Shown here: positions 26,374 to 35,651 of the stretch, piece by piece | Position numbering within the stretch: position 1 is the stretch's first letter | Layout of the letters: the number at the start of each line of letters is the position of its first letter | DNA from: an uncultured Dehalococcoidia bacterium | Lineage (GTDB): Bacteria; Chloroflexota; Dehalococcoidia; Lucifugimonadales; Lucifugimonadaceae | DNA: 64,000 nt | Direction: 5' to 3' | Assembly: GCA_958295935.1 (NCBI GenBank) | Contig: OY282385.1 | Location: forward strand, 1,116,001-1,180,000 | The notes under the pieces: model-generated | Database searches by the model: none | Told to the model about the DNA's origin: nothing | Seen by the model: the letters and a program-made list of their open reading frames with translations, nothing else | Position numbers and translations under genes: made by a program

Positions 26374-27351
26374 TTGTCCTCAGAAGTAATGACCGTCACC
26401 GGTCCCGTAAAAAGCGACCAACTCGGATTCACACTGATACACGAGCACGTCTACCTCGACCTCATGAGGGACACATGGGACGGACGAGGATACCTCAACG
26501 ATCCCGAAATCGCAGAAATCGAACTCAAACGATACAAGGACGCCGGCGGTGTCACACTCGTCGACCAGACCAGCGGAGGACTCACCGAAAACGACCAGGA
26601 CCTGCTCTTCGACGCCGAACTTAACCACCTCAAACACGCCAACGCAGTGAGGGACGTGGCGCAAAAGACCGGCCTGAACATCGTCCTCGGCTGCGGCTGG
26701 TACAGGGAGTCCTACTACGAACCCCGACTCTGGAGAATGAAGACAGAACAGATAGCCGAGGAGATGGTCCGAGACCTCACCGAAGGAATCGACGGCACAG
26801 ACGTACGAGCCGGGATCATCGGAGAAATCGGAGCGCACTTCAACTGGCTCTCAGCAATCGAAGAACGAGTACTACGCGCAGCCGCACGAGCACAATTGAA
26901 AACCGGAGTCGGCCTCACCACTCACGCCACCAGAGGGCCGCAAGGCCTCGAACAACTCGACGTCCTACAGCAGGAAGGCGTAGACCCCCGACGAGTAGCC
27001 ATAGGCCACTCCGGAGGCTTCCCCATACACAGATACCACGAAGAAATCGCCAAACGAGGCGCATACATCACCTTCGACCGCATGGGAAATCTGAAGAACG
27101 CAAACGAATTCGACGCGAACAGAACACTCAACCTGATAAAGATGGTCATCGACGCCGGATATATCAAGAACCTGCTCCTCTCCCACGACGTCTGCTACCG
27201 GGCCGACTACGACATCTACGGAGGAAGCGGATACGACTACCTCTCCATACACGGCTTGTCCCTGCTCAGCAGCAAGATCGGACTGACCGAGGAACAGTTC
27301 CACACCATCATGGTCGACAACCCCCGCAGGCTCATGACCGGCGAGGATTGA
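26374..27351 (+). CDS. Phosphotriesterase family metal-dependent hydrolase
   Basis: A 325-residue amidohydrolase-superfamily protein of the phosphotriesterase homology group. Metal ligands are HEH in LIHEHVYLD, the bridging Glu in IIGEIG (PHP-type, instead of the carbamylated Lys of true phosphotriesterase), His in LTTHATR, His in IGHSGG and Asp in LLSHDV. The TTG at 26374 has GGGAGG eight bases upstream and is preferred to the ATG at 26389. Members are mostly lactonases; a lactonase step would fit after an Idh-type sugar dehydrogenase (inference). Confidence 0.87.
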   Translation: MSSEVMTVTGPVKSDQLGFTLIHEHVYLDLMRDTWDGRGYLNDPEIAEIELKRYKDAGGVTLVDQTSGGLTENDQDLLFDAELNHLKHANAVRDVAQKTGLNIVLGCGWYRESYYEPRLWRMKTEQIAEEMVRDLTEGIDGTDVRAGIIGEIGAHFNWLSAIEERVLRAAARAQLKTGVGLTTHATRGPQGLEQLDVLQQEGVDPRRVAIGHSGGFPIHRYHEEIAKRGAYITFDRMGNLKNANEFDANRTLNLIKMVIDAGYIKNLLLSHDVCYRADYDIYGGSGYDYLSIHGLSLLSSKIGLTEEQFHTIMVDNPRRLMTGED

Positions 27352-27528
27352 CCAACCAGCCCCAGCCTGACAACACGTTCGACATCCGGACTACCCTGAC
27401 ATAACATCCCCCGTGTTCCCTGCGGCCAGAGCAGGTAGCAGGCATATCGTGCGCTCGGCTGTCCGCCAAATCAGGAAGAAAGCCGCAAACCGCGGCGTGA
27501 CCACCAGCGCGCGCCGGTAGTTGACAGC

Positions 27529-28488
27529 ATGAGCGAGACAATCCAGCCGCAAATTCAGCAAATCGCCAACCCCGAATTCGCCTTCAACCGCATCATCACC
27601 GGAGACGCCCGGAACGTACTCCCAAAACTTCCACCCGGAAGTGTAGACCTCAGCTTCTGGTCGCCCCCTTATTACGTCGGCAAATCCTACGAGCGCCATC
27701 TTGACTTCGAGGATTGGCAATCGCTCGTACGCGACGTGATTCAGTGCCACGTACCGGTCATCCGGCCCGGCGGCTTCCTCGCCATAAATATCGGCGATAT
27801 CCTCTGCTTCACAGACCCGGACATACCAAGATTTCAGGCCAACAACCTACGAGGCAAGAAAATATCAATTACCAAGAACCAGATACTGGAAGCAAAAAAA
27901 CTGAACCCAGGTGCAAGTCGACAGGAACTAGGCCGGCTACTCGGTTGCAGCGAGCAAACTATTCAACGACGCATGCAAGATAACAACGTTCGAGGCGGAA
28001 AGCAGAACTATTCTACAAAGGTCATGCTCACTGGATACCTGCTGGCCCAGTGGGCAGAAGAGGATGGATTTTATCTCTACGATCAACGCATCTGGCACAA
28101 GGACCCGTGCTGGGCAAACAGCCGATGGCACTCGAACTCCTACCGGGCCGTTGACGAATTCGAGCACGTATTCATCTTTTGGAAGCCAGGTATCACAGAG
28201 TACGATCGAGATCGCTTGAACCCCGACGAGTGGGCCGAGTGGGGTTCGAGAGGCGTTTGGAATATCCCGTCTATTCGCAAGAACGATCGTCATGAAGCCG
28301 AATTCCCTGAAACCCTGGCCGAAAGAGTAATACGCCTGTTCTCGCCGCACCGAGGAGTAGTGATCGACCCATTTGTAGGTACAGGAACTACGACCAGCGT
28401 GGCTAAGAGGCTCGGACGACAGTGGCTAGGCATAGATATTGAACCCCGGTACACCGAAATCGCAAAAAGACGAACTCATGACACCTGA
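27529..28488 (+). CDS. Type II DNA methyltransferase, N4-cytosine (SPPY) type, with inserted helix-turn-helix
   Basis: A 319-residue methyltransferase. Motif order is that of the beta class: SPPY (45-48) first, the AdoMet motif DPFVGTGTT near the C-terminus. SPPY is characteristic of N4-cytosine methylation. Between them, about residues 112-152, lies a segment (SRQELGRLLGCSEQTIQRRM) that reads as a helix-turn-helix and is absent from the basic fold; it may help recognise the site or repress the operon. The stop overlaps the start of the SfiI-like nuclease gene by 11 bp. The gene lacks the C-over-G excess of the flanking catabolic genes. Confidence 0.85.
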   Translation: MSETIQPQIQQIANPEFAFNRIITGDARNVLPKLPPGSVDLSFWSPPYYVGKSYERHLDFEDWQSLVRDVIQCHVPVIRPGGFLAINIGDILCFTDPDIPRFQANNLRGKKISITKNQILEAKKLNPGASRQELGRLLGCSEQTIQRRMQDNNVRGGKQNYSTKVMLTGYLLAQWAEEDGFYLYDQRIWHKDPCWANSRWHSNSYRAVDEFEHVFIFWKPGITEYDRDRLNPDEWAEWGSRGVWNIPSIRKNDRHEAEFPETLAERVIRLFSPHRGVVIDPFVGTGTTTSVAKRLGRQWLGIDIEPRYTEIAKRRTHDT

Positions 28489-29146
28489 TGAACTCGAACG
28501 GGTCGAGCAAACGGCATTATCGATGGTAGTGCAAGCCTTGACAGACTACCGGGACGCAGCAGCTACGATTTTTCGAGAAGAAACTGATCGGCCCCAAGAC
28601 ATCGCGGAAGACGTAACGCGGGAAGCCATCGAGTCCATGGGCTTTTCCGGTCTCCGCGATAGGCTTTACGGCAAAGTCGACGTCAAGAAGGCGATTTATG
28701 TATTCTTGCCTAAGGCCCAACACGTTGCGCTCATGCTGGACGCCAAAGCTGAAAAATATAATGGCAACCGCACGGCCACAATCCAAATGTCGCAAACTTC
28801 GATGAGAGTAAAGATGCGTAGAGCAGGCAAGATCATTGACGAACCCGGAAAGCTACAAATGGAAATTAGACGCGGAGAGAGGTTGTTCTACGTCGTCACG
28901 ATGATCGCCAAGTTCGTATACGAAGAACACGACTCATCCCACAGACTCCGCCAGATAATAGTCGCGTGCATACCAAACGGCAGGCTGCAACAAAAGTACA
29001 ACCCAGACCCCGATGACACCATCTGGCTCGCAGGCCGGAACGCCCCCACCCTGAACGAGGACTTCAGAGTTCGCCTTAGCTACGCCCGCCTGCTAGACAA
29101 GGCCAAGTGGAGGGTTCAGCAAGTCCCGGTATCCGGAGCCCCCTGA
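28478..29146 (+). CDS. SfiI-family type II restriction endonuclease
   Basis: From the ATG at 28478 the protein has 222 residues. It resembles SfiI along most of its length as I recall that sequence: N-terminal ELERVEQTALSMVVQAL, catalytic PD-(D/E)xK residues D68 (KVDVKK), D88 and K90 (LMLDAKAEK), and the late segment RLQQKYNPDPDDT with WRVQQ. SfiI is a tetramer that cuts GGCCNNNNNGGCC after binding two sites. This protein is about 45 residues shorter, with a shorter C-terminus, so its site may differ. It pairs with the overlapping N4-cytosine methyltransferase. Confidence 0.78.
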   Translation: MTPDELERVEQTALSMVVQALTDYRDAAATIFREETDRPQDIAEDVTREAIESMGFSGLRDRLYGKVDVKKAIYVFLPKAQHVALMLDAKAEKYNGNRTATIQMSQTSMRVKMRRAGKIIDEPGKLQMEIRRGERLFYVVTMIAKFVYEEHDSSHRLRQIIVACIPNGRLQQKYNPDPDDTIWLAGRNAPTLNEDFRVRLSYARLLDKAKWRVQQVPVSGAP

Positions 29147-29155
29147 AATCCTGTA

Positions 29156-29161
29156 TATAAT
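29156..29161 (+). promoter_or_regulatory. -10 box of the SDR gene at 29198
   Basis: A perfect TATAAT just after the SfiI-like gene and about 37 bases before the SDR start; no clear -35. It may restore transcription of the catabolic block downstream of the R-M pair. Confidence 0.5.
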
Positions 29162-29197
29162 TGCAACCCCCAACAACTCACACGCCGGAGAACGCTA

Positions 29198-29971
29198 ATG
29201 GGCAATCGAATGCAGGATAGATCCGTCATCGTGACCGGTGGCAGCAAGGGCATCGGACGAGGCATCGCCAAAGTCTTCGCAGCAGAAGGCGCAAAGGTCC
29301 TCCTCGTCGCACGACAACCCGGCGACGGAGAAAAGACCGCCAACGAAATCGCCGACTCCGGCGGCGATGCATCATTCTTCAGAGCAGACGTCAGCGACCC
29401 CCAAGACGTACGGGACATGGCCCAGGCAGCCGTCGAACGACATGGCGGCATCGACGTACTATGCAGCAACGCCGGAATCTTCCCATCCGCTAACCTTGAA
29501 GAAATGACCGTTCAAGAATGGGACAACGTCAACTCCGTAAACCTGAAGGGCGCATTCCTCACCCTAAAGGCATGCCTGCCTGAACTGAAGAAATCCAACC
29601 AGCCACGCGTACTCCTGACGTCATCCATCACAGGACCCATAACAGGCTACCCGGGCTGGTCGCACTACGGCGCAACTAAGGCCGGACAACTGGGATTTAT
29701 GCGCACCGCCGCTATCGAACTAGCCAGGCACAACATCACCATCAACGCCGTCATGCCAGGCAACATCATGACCGAAGGACTCGACGACATCGGAGAAGAC
29801 TACCTCCGCACCATGGAAAGAGCCATCCCCATGGGACGCTTGGGAGACCTTGAAGACATCGCATACGCCATGCTCTTCCTGGCCTCGCATGAAGCGAAAT
29901 ACATCACCGGACAAACCCTGGTCATCGACGGCGGACAGACCCTGCCCGAATCCATAGACGCCATGCCCTGA
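29198..29971 (+). CDS. SDR family oxidoreductase (FabG-like)
   Basis: A 257-residue short-chain dehydrogenase with cofactor motif TGGSKGIGRGIA, the NAG motif (CSNAGIF), catalytic Ser in LLTSSITG and the YGATK active site (Y-x-x-x-K). The ribosome site CGGAGAA precedes the ATG. It leads the run to the copper amine oxidase; role probably oxidation of an alcohol in the catabolic block. Confidence 0.88.
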   Translation: MGNRMQDRSVIVTGGSKGIGRGIAKVFAAEGAKVLLVARQPGDGEKTANEIADSGGDASFFRADVSDPQDVRDMAQAAVERHGGIDVLCSNAGIFPSANLEEMTVQEWDNVNSVNLKGAFLTLKACLPELKKSNQPRVLLTSSITGPITGYPGWSHYGATKAGQLGFMRTAAIELARHNITINAVMPGNIMTEGLDDIGEDYLRTMERAIPMGRLGDLEDIAYAMLFLASHEAKYITGQTLVIDGGQTLPESIDAMP

Positions 29972-30071
29972 ACACCCGCAAACGCGCACCAAGACACCCA
30001 GCGGGCCGAGACGCACGACGCAATTCGCACCCCATTCATCGACACGCCAAGAGCCGGAAAGGAAGAAGAAA

Positions 30072-32096
30072 ATGGTACAGACCATTGAACGAAAACCGGA
30101 ACCCCAAAGCAAAGAGTCACCCATACACCCGCTTGAGCCGCTGTCCAAAGAGGAAGTACAGGCCGCCGTCGCCATCGTGCGGGCAGACCCCCGCATGACC
30201 CCAACCACCCGCTTCGTAGGCGTGACCCTCCACGAGCCGCCAAAGGAAGAGGTACTCCAATACGCCCCAGGCTGCCCCGCCGAACGACAGGCCGCCGTCA
30301 TTCTGCTCGACAGCAAGACCGGAGTCTGCGCCGAAACCGCGGTCTCCCTAACACGCCAGACCATAGCCTCATGGCGCCTGATGCAAGGCGTGCAGCCCGC
30401 CATCATGCTGGACGAATTCGTCGAATGTGAAGAGGCCGTCAAACGATCCCCGGAATTCCTCGAGGCCCTGCGCAAGCGAGGAATCCAGGACGTCGACCTC
30501 GTAATGGTCGATCCATGGTCCGCCGGCTCATACGGCATAGAACCGGAGGACGACAAGGGACGACGCCTCTCACGCGCCCTCTCTTTCGTACGCTCCGAAC
30601 CCAACGACAACGGATACGCCAGGCCCCTGGAAGGCGTCATAGCCGTCGTTGACCTGAACAAGATGGAAGTCCTGCGTGTCGAAGACTACGGCGTCGTGCC
30701 CCTGCCCCCTGAACCCGGCAACTGGACCAGAAACTACATAACCAACACGCGGAACGGCTCCAAACCCCTGGAAATCATTCAACGCGAAGGCCCAAGCTTC
30801 TCTGTCGACGGACACGAAATCCAGTGGCAAAAATGGCGCTTCCGCATCGGGTTCACACCGCGCGAGGGACTCGTCCTGTACACCGTCGGCTACGAGGACA
30901 ACGGCAAGCTGCGACCAGTCCTATACCGGGCATCCCTCTCCGACATGATCGTACCCTACGGAGACCCAAGCGAAGCCAGCTTCCGAAAGAACGCCTTCGA
31001 CATCGGAGAATACGGCATAGGACAACTCTCCAACCCACTCAAACTCGGATGCGACTGCCTAGGAGAAATTCGATACTTCGACGCCCACATGGTCAACAGC
31101 AAAGGAGACGTCGCAACCATCGAAAACGCCGTATGCCTACACGAAGAGGACAACGGCATACTCTGGAAACATACCGACTGGCGCACCGAGGAGGTCGAGG
31201 TCAGACGATCCAGACGGCTCGTCGTGTCCTTCGTCTCCACCGTCGGCAACTACGAGTACGCCTTCTACTGGAACTTCTACCAGGACGGCTCACTCGAACT
31301 CGAAATCAAGCTGACCGGAATAGCAAACACCACAGCCCTGATGCCGGGACGAAAACCCGCGTTCGGCACAGAAATCGCCCCGCAGCTCAACGCCCCCTAT
31401 CACCAGCATATCTTCAACGCACGACTCGACCTCTCCATAGATGGGCAAGACAACTCCGTATATGAAGTCAACAGCAAGGCCCTGCCAAGAGGCCCCGAAA
31501 ATCCACACGGAAACGCCTTCATCGCCGAGCACACACTCCTAGAACGAGAAAAGGAAGCGCAAAGAATCTGCAACATGGCATCCAGCCGTTACTGGAAGGT
31601 CGTCAATCCCTCCGTCAGAAACAGAATGGATCAGCCCGTCGGATACCGACTCCTCCCCGCTGAAAACGTACTACCCTTCGCTCAGGACGACGCCGCCGTC
31701 ATCAAGCGCGCAGGATTCCTCAAGAAGCACCTATGGGTCACCCCATACAGGGAAGAAGAAAAATACGCCGCCGGAGAATACCCAAACCAGCGAGACGGAT
31801 GCGACGGACTCCCAACTTGGACCGAACAAAACAGGCCCATACAAAACACAGACCTCGTGGCCTGGTACACCTTTGGACTCACTCACATACCAAGGCCCGA
31901 AGATTGGCCCGTCATGCCCGCTCACAAGATCGGCTTCATGCTAAAGCCAGACGGCTTCTTCCACTCGAACCCGGCAATGGACCTGCCCCCAGCCGACTCA
32001 CACGCAACACACTCTAGCCACAACGGGGCCGACCGCGAACTGGCCCGCGAACTGAAGATCAGAGCCGCAAACACTCACGCCTGCAAGTGCTGTTAG
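30072..32096 (+). CDS. Copper-containing primary amine oxidase
   Basis: A 674-residue protein matching bacterial copper amine oxidases: catalytic Asp about residue 337 (YFDAHMV), the topaquinone-forming Tyr in GNYEYAF about residue 393, copper ligands HQH about 444 and a third His about 618 (MPAHKIG). It oxidises primary amines to aldehydes with release of ammonia and hydrogen peroxide. There is no export signal, so it is probably cytoplasmic. The C-terminus is unusually Cys-rich (HACKCC). Its neighbours suggest use of amines or amino acids as carbon and nitrogen source. Confidence 0.9.
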   Translation: MVQTIERKPEPQSKESPIHPLEPLSKEEVQAAVAIVRADPRMTPTTRFVGVTLHEPPKEEVLQYAPGCPAERQAAVILLDSKTGVCAETAVSLTRQTIASWRLMQGVQPAIMLDEFVECEEAVKRSPEFLEALRKRGIQDVDLVMVDPWSAGSYGIEPEDDKGRRLSRALSFVRSEPNDNGYARPLEGVIAVVDLNKMEVLRVEDYGVVPLPPEPGNWTRNYITNTRNGSKPLEIIQREGPSFSVDGHEIQWQKWRFRIGFTPREGLVLYTVGYEDNGKLRPVLYRASLSDMIVPYGDPSEASFRKNAFDIGEYGIGQLSNPLKLGCDCLGEIRYFDAHMVNSKGDVATIENAVCLHEEDNGILWKHTDWRTEEVEVRRSRRLVVSFVSTVGNYEYAFYWNFYQDGSLELEIKLTGIANTTALMPGRKPAFGTEIAPQLNAPYHQHIFNARLDLSIDGQDNSVYEVNSKALPRGPENPHGNAFIAEHTLLEREKEAQRICNMASSRYWKVVNPSVRNRMDQPVGYRLLPAENVLPFAQDDAAVIKRAGFLKKHLWVTPYREEEKYAAGEYPNQRDGCDGLPTWTEQNRPIQNTDLVAWYTFGLTHIPRPEDWPVMPAHKIGFMLKPDGFFHSNPAMDLPPADSHATHSSHNGADRELARELKIRAANTHACKCC

Positions 32097-32125
32097 ATCC
32101 AACCCGGACAAACAAACCCCGCGAC

Positions 32126-32150
32126 GCAGGGATGTCACGCCCATCCCTGC
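32126..32150 (+). terminator. Perfect 9-bp hairpin after the amine oxidase gene
   Basis: GCAGGGATG (32126-32134) and CATCCCTGC (32142-32150) with a 7-base loop; no T-run follows. Could be a terminator or an operator for the aminotransferase gene, 64 bp downstream. Confidence 0.4.
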
Positions 32151-32213
32151 TGGCCGAGTCCGCCGTTCGACGCAGCTAGACCCGCACCCGCCGGACGCCA
32201 CTAGGAGACACCG

Positions 32214-33356
32214 ATGAAACCCGAAGAAGTCCGCTCTCTGTTTCCAATAATGGAACAGCGTACATACCTCTTCAGCGGCGGACACTCCCCCATGTCAACC
32301 CCCGCCATCGAGGCCGTACGGGAACTCACGGAACAGTGGACGTACGGCATCGCAGAACTCTATGAAAGGCTCAGCGAACACGTCGAAGCCGCCAGAACAC
32401 TATACGCCCGGCTCATAGGCGCTGATCAGGACGAAGTCGCCGTCGTAGATAGCACAGGCGCAGGATCCAACCTCGCAGTCGAACTCACAGACCTCAAGCA
32501 CGGCGGAAACGTCGTCTTCGACGAATGGAGCTACCCCTCCAGCATATTCCCCTGGATGCTGCCGCCCAAAGAAGACCTGGAACGCCGCTTCGTCATGTCA
32601 CGCAACGGCATAATCGAACTCGAAGACATAGCCGAGGCCGTTGACGACGACACCATCGCTATCAGCATCTCACACGTCACGCAGGGAGAGGGCTTCAGAC
32701 AAGACCTCGCCGCAGTCTCGAAAATCGCACAAGAACACGGCGCACTGCTCCTCGTCGACGGCGCACAGTCCGCCGGCGCCGTAAGCATCGACGTAAAAGA
32801 ACTCGGAGTCGACTTCCTCTCAGCGGGCGCATGCAAGTGGCTCCTCGGCGCAGCAGGCGTCGCCTTCTTCTACGGCAAACGAAACCTCATCGAACGAATA
32901 CCCCCGCCAAGGGCCGGCGGGCCCAGCGCACTCAGACCACCCGGATCCAGCCCCGCAGACGGCTTCACACCAAAACCCGGAGCCGCTCGATTCCAGCTGG
33001 GAATGCCAAACCTACTCGGACTCGCAGCCACCATACCGGGACTAGAAATCCTCACACAGGCCGGCAAGAGCCAGGTGGAAGCCCACGTACTGGAACTCTC
33101 AGGATACTGCGGCCAAGCCCTAAGAGAACGAGGATACGAAGTACTCACACCCGCCGAACCACAACGACGCGGAGGCGTCGTTGCCGTCGTCATGGAAGAC
33201 CCACCCGACGTCGAGCGATTCATGAGAGACCAGAAAGTCGATGTCTACTCCGGCCATACCTACAACCGCACCCTCCGAATCGACCCGCACATATTCAACA
33301 ACAGCGGAGACATAGACGTCTTCCTCGCAAAGCTGGATGAATACGAGGCAATGTAA
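32214..33356 (+). CDS. Aminotransferase class V family PLP enzyme
   Basis: A 380-residue PLP enzyme of the cysteine desulfurase/isopenicillin epimerase group, with DGAQSAGAV (Asp that binds the pyridine nitrogen) and the Schiff-base Lys in SAGACKWLLG (about residue 208). The substrate is unknown; there are no Fe-S assembly genes around it and the active-site Cys loop of desulfurases is not evident. A GGAGA site lies before the ATG. Its stop overlaps the next gene by one base. Confidence 0.85.
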   Translation: MKPEEVRSLFPIMEQRTYLFSGGHSPMSTPAIEAVRELTEQWTYGIAELYERLSEHVEAARTLYARLIGADQDEVAVVDSTGAGSNLAVELTDLKHGGNVVFDEWSYPSSIFPWMLPPKEDLERRFVMSRNGIIELEDIAEAVDDDTIAISISHVTQGEGFRQDLAAVSKIAQEHGALLLVDGAQSAGAVSIDVKELGVDFLSAGACKWLLGAAGVAFFYGKRNLIERIPPPRAGGPSALRPPGSSPADGFTPKPGAARFQLGMPNLLGLAATIPGLEILTQAGKSQVEAHVLELSGYCGQALRERGYEVLTPAEPQRRGGVVAVVMEDPPDVERFMRDQKVDVYSGHTYNRTLRIDPHIFNNSGDIDVFLAKLDEYEAM

Positions 33357-34357
33357 TGCCCCGCAAAGGCTCCATCGACTTCAGCAGCTTCGACCCGGAA
33401 AGCCAGCAGCCCGGAACCAAGCAAATCTACTGGCTGGACGTAACCGCCCTGCCAGGCGGAGACATGCTCCGACTGGCCGTGCTCGTGGTCAAAGGAAAAG
33501 AACCGGGCCCCACCCTCGTGGCATTGGGCGGAGTACACGGCGACGAGTATGAAGGACCACACGCCGTCCGACTCGTATACGGAAAACTAGATCCCGCCGA
33601 CGTGAAAGGCTCCTTCATCGGCGTACCCCAATGCAACGTCCCCGCATTTGCCGCAGGCACGAGAACCAGCCCCGTAGACGGCCTCAACCTCGCACGCATA
33701 TTCCCCGGAGACCCGCGAGGAACCGTCACCGAGCGAATAGCATGGAATCTCGCCAAACACGTCATAGACAGAGCAGCATTGCTCATAGACCTCCACAGCT
33801 CAGGCGTAAACACAGACATAGCCCCGCTAATAGGATACTGCCTCTCGGAAAGCGACCTCGGCCGCAAATCCCTCGACGCCGCCCTCGCATTCGGAATGCC
33901 CGCGCTATGGGGACACCCGGACCTCGGACCAGGACGCTCGATCTCATATGCCCACGAAAGAGGCATCCCGTGGCTCTACACCGAAACAAACGGAGGCGGA
34001 TGGCTCGTCCAGAAAAACGCCCGACGATACGCCGCTGGAGTCGTCAACGTCCTCAAGCGCCTGGGCATACTGAGCGGAAAACCCAATCCACCAAAACCCG
34101 AACGACACCTCATAGGAGACGGCAATAACGACGTCACAGGGCTGAGAGTAAACGAAAGCGGCTATTTCGTCTCAGAAGTCAACGTCTTGGACAAACTCAA
34201 GAAAGGCGACCTCATAGGACGCGTCGTAAACATCGCCGGAGAAACCATAGACCAAACCCTGGCCCCGGATGACGGAACCATAGTCCTCCTGAGAGCCAAC
34301 CCCACCGTCGCCGCAGGAGACTCAGTGGCCGTCCTGACCGGTGAGAAGGACGTATGA
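33356..34357 (+). CDS. Succinylglutamate desuccinylase/aspartoacylase family zinc hydrolase
   Basis: A 333-residue zinc carboxypeptidase-like protein with HGDE (about 61-64, two zinc ligands) and the third ligand in DLHSSG (about 147), then a C-terminal beta domain. Enzymes of the family remove acyl groups from N-acyl amino acids. It is coupled (TAATG) to the class V aminotransferase, so both likely act on one compound. Confidence 0.87.
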   Translation: MPRKGSIDFSSFDPESQQPGTKQIYWLDVTALPGGDMLRLAVLVVKGKEPGPTLVALGGVHGDEYEGPHAVRLVYGKLDPADVKGSFIGVPQCNVPAFAAGTRTSPVDGLNLARIFPGDPRGTVTERIAWNLAKHVIDRAALLIDLHSSGVNTDIAPLIGYCLSESDLGRKSLDAALAFGMPALWGHPDLGPGRSISYAHERGIPWLYTETNGGGWLVQKNARRYAAGVVNVLKRLGILSGKPNPPKPERHLIGDGNNDVTGLRVNESGYFVSEVNVLDKLKKGDLIGRVVNIAGETIDQTLAPDDGTIVLLRANPTVAAGDSVAVLTGEKDV

Positions 34358-34418
34358 AAACACCACCTCGCCGCTCGGTAAAGACCGCAATGAACTAGAC
34401 CCCCCCAACACAGCGCAC

Positions 34419-34495
34419 TGGTACCCCGTACGGGATTCGAACCCGTGATCTCCGGCTTGAAAGGCCGACGTGCTAGGCCGCTGCACCAACGGGGC
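34419..34495 (-). tRNA. tRNA-Glu (UUC)
   Basis: On the minus strand, acceptor GCCCCGT pairs with ACGGGGT, the anticodon loop is CTTTCAA (anticodon TTC), the T-arm has GGTTCGAATCC, and CCA is encoded at 34421-34419. It separates the + strand catabolic block from the minus-strand housekeeping block. Confidence 0.93.
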
Positions 34496-34551
34496 TAAAG
34501 CGCCTCTCCCAGCATAGCAAAGCCACGGCCCCGAAACCCCCTCATAGCCCC

Positions 34552-35571
34552 CTACGGATACACCGGAAGGCCCGAAAGCCCGGCAGTCTCAGGCAAACCC
34601 AGCATCACGTTCATGTTTTGCACCCCGCTGCCCGCTGCCCCCTTTACCAGATTGTCCAGCGCAGTAACCACCACCAGCCAACCAGTCTCACCCCTCACCA
34701 CCGGATAGACGAGGCAATCGTTGCTAGCCCAGGTCTGCTTGGTCGATGGAGGCTCCCCGGCCACCGCCACAAACGGCTCACCCGCATAGAAATCACGGTA
34801 GAGGGACTCCACGCGACCCTGATCCACACCATCCTCCAGCCGCGCGTAGCAGGTGCCAAGAATGCCCCGCGTCATAGGCGCCAAGTGCGGTATGAAGGTC
34901 ACCGAAACGTCACCCGACGAGGAGACCGCGCTCAACTCCTGACTCATCTCCGGCTGGTGACGGTGCCCAGACAAACCATACGCCTGCGAGTTGTCGTTCA
35001 ACTCCGAGAAATTGTACCGCACGTCACCGCTGCGCCCCGCTCCGGATACGCCACTCTTCGCGTCATACACCACCTCCGGCTCAACGATCCCGGCATGCAC
35101 CGCAGGCGCCATACCCAGAATAGCCCCCGTCGGAAAACAACCGGGATTGGCCACAAGACGAGTACCCGAAATCTCACGACGACGCAATTCAGGCAGACCG
35201 TACACCGCCGCCTCGATGTACTCCGGATAAGGGTGCTCAACCCCGTACCAAGATTGATAAACCCCAAGATCCTTCAGCCGGAAGTCCGCACTAATGTCAA
35301 CCACCGACACACCGCGCTCCAAGAACGGACCAAGACGCTCCGCACTCGCCGCATGAGGAAGAGCCGAAAAAACCACGTCCACAGCCTCTTCAACCTCCGA
35401 AGATATCCGCAGGTCCACGCCCCGCAGGTGCGGAAAAACCTCGCACAAATCCTTACCCGCGCCGCTGCGGCCCGTAACAGACACCAACTCCACGCCGGGA
35501 TGTCCGTGCAGAATCCGCGCCAGCTCAGCCCCCGCGTAACCCGTCACGTTCAAAATCGCCGCTCTTGTCAT
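34552..35571 (-). CDS. argC: N-acetyl-gamma-glutamyl-phosphate reductase
   Basis: A 339-residue enzyme of arginine synthesis that reduces N-acetylglutamyl phosphate to the semialdehyde. It has the cofactor-binding start (AAILNVTGYAGAELARIL), catalytic Cys in NPGCFPTG (about residue 146) and the HRHQPEM segment with the catalytic His. ATG 35571 or TTG 35577 can be the start; a G-rich ribosome site fits either. No other arg genes are in the window. Confidence 0.93.
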   Translation of the reverse strand: MTRAAILNVTGYAGAELARILHGHPGVELVSVTGRSGAGKDLCEVFPHLRGVDLRISSEVEEAVDVVFSALPHAASAERLGPFLERGVSVVDISADFRLKDLGVYQSWYGVEHPYPEYIEAAVYGLPELRRREISGTRLVANPGCFPTGAILGMAPAVHAGIVEPEVVYDAKSGVSGAGRSGDVRYNFSELNDNSQAYGLSGHRHQPEMSQELSAVSSSGDVSVTFIPHLAPMTRGILGTCYARLEDGVDQGRVESLYRDFYAGEPFVAVAGEPPSTKQTWASNDCLVYPVVRGETGWLVVVTALDNLVKGAAGSGVQNMNVMLGLPETAGLSGLPVYP

Positions 35572-35651
35572 GCTCAACCCAAATCCCCCCTAGCCAAACT
35601 CTCAGATTACCACTCGAAGAGGCCCAAATCGCACCGCCCAAAGGCACGACT

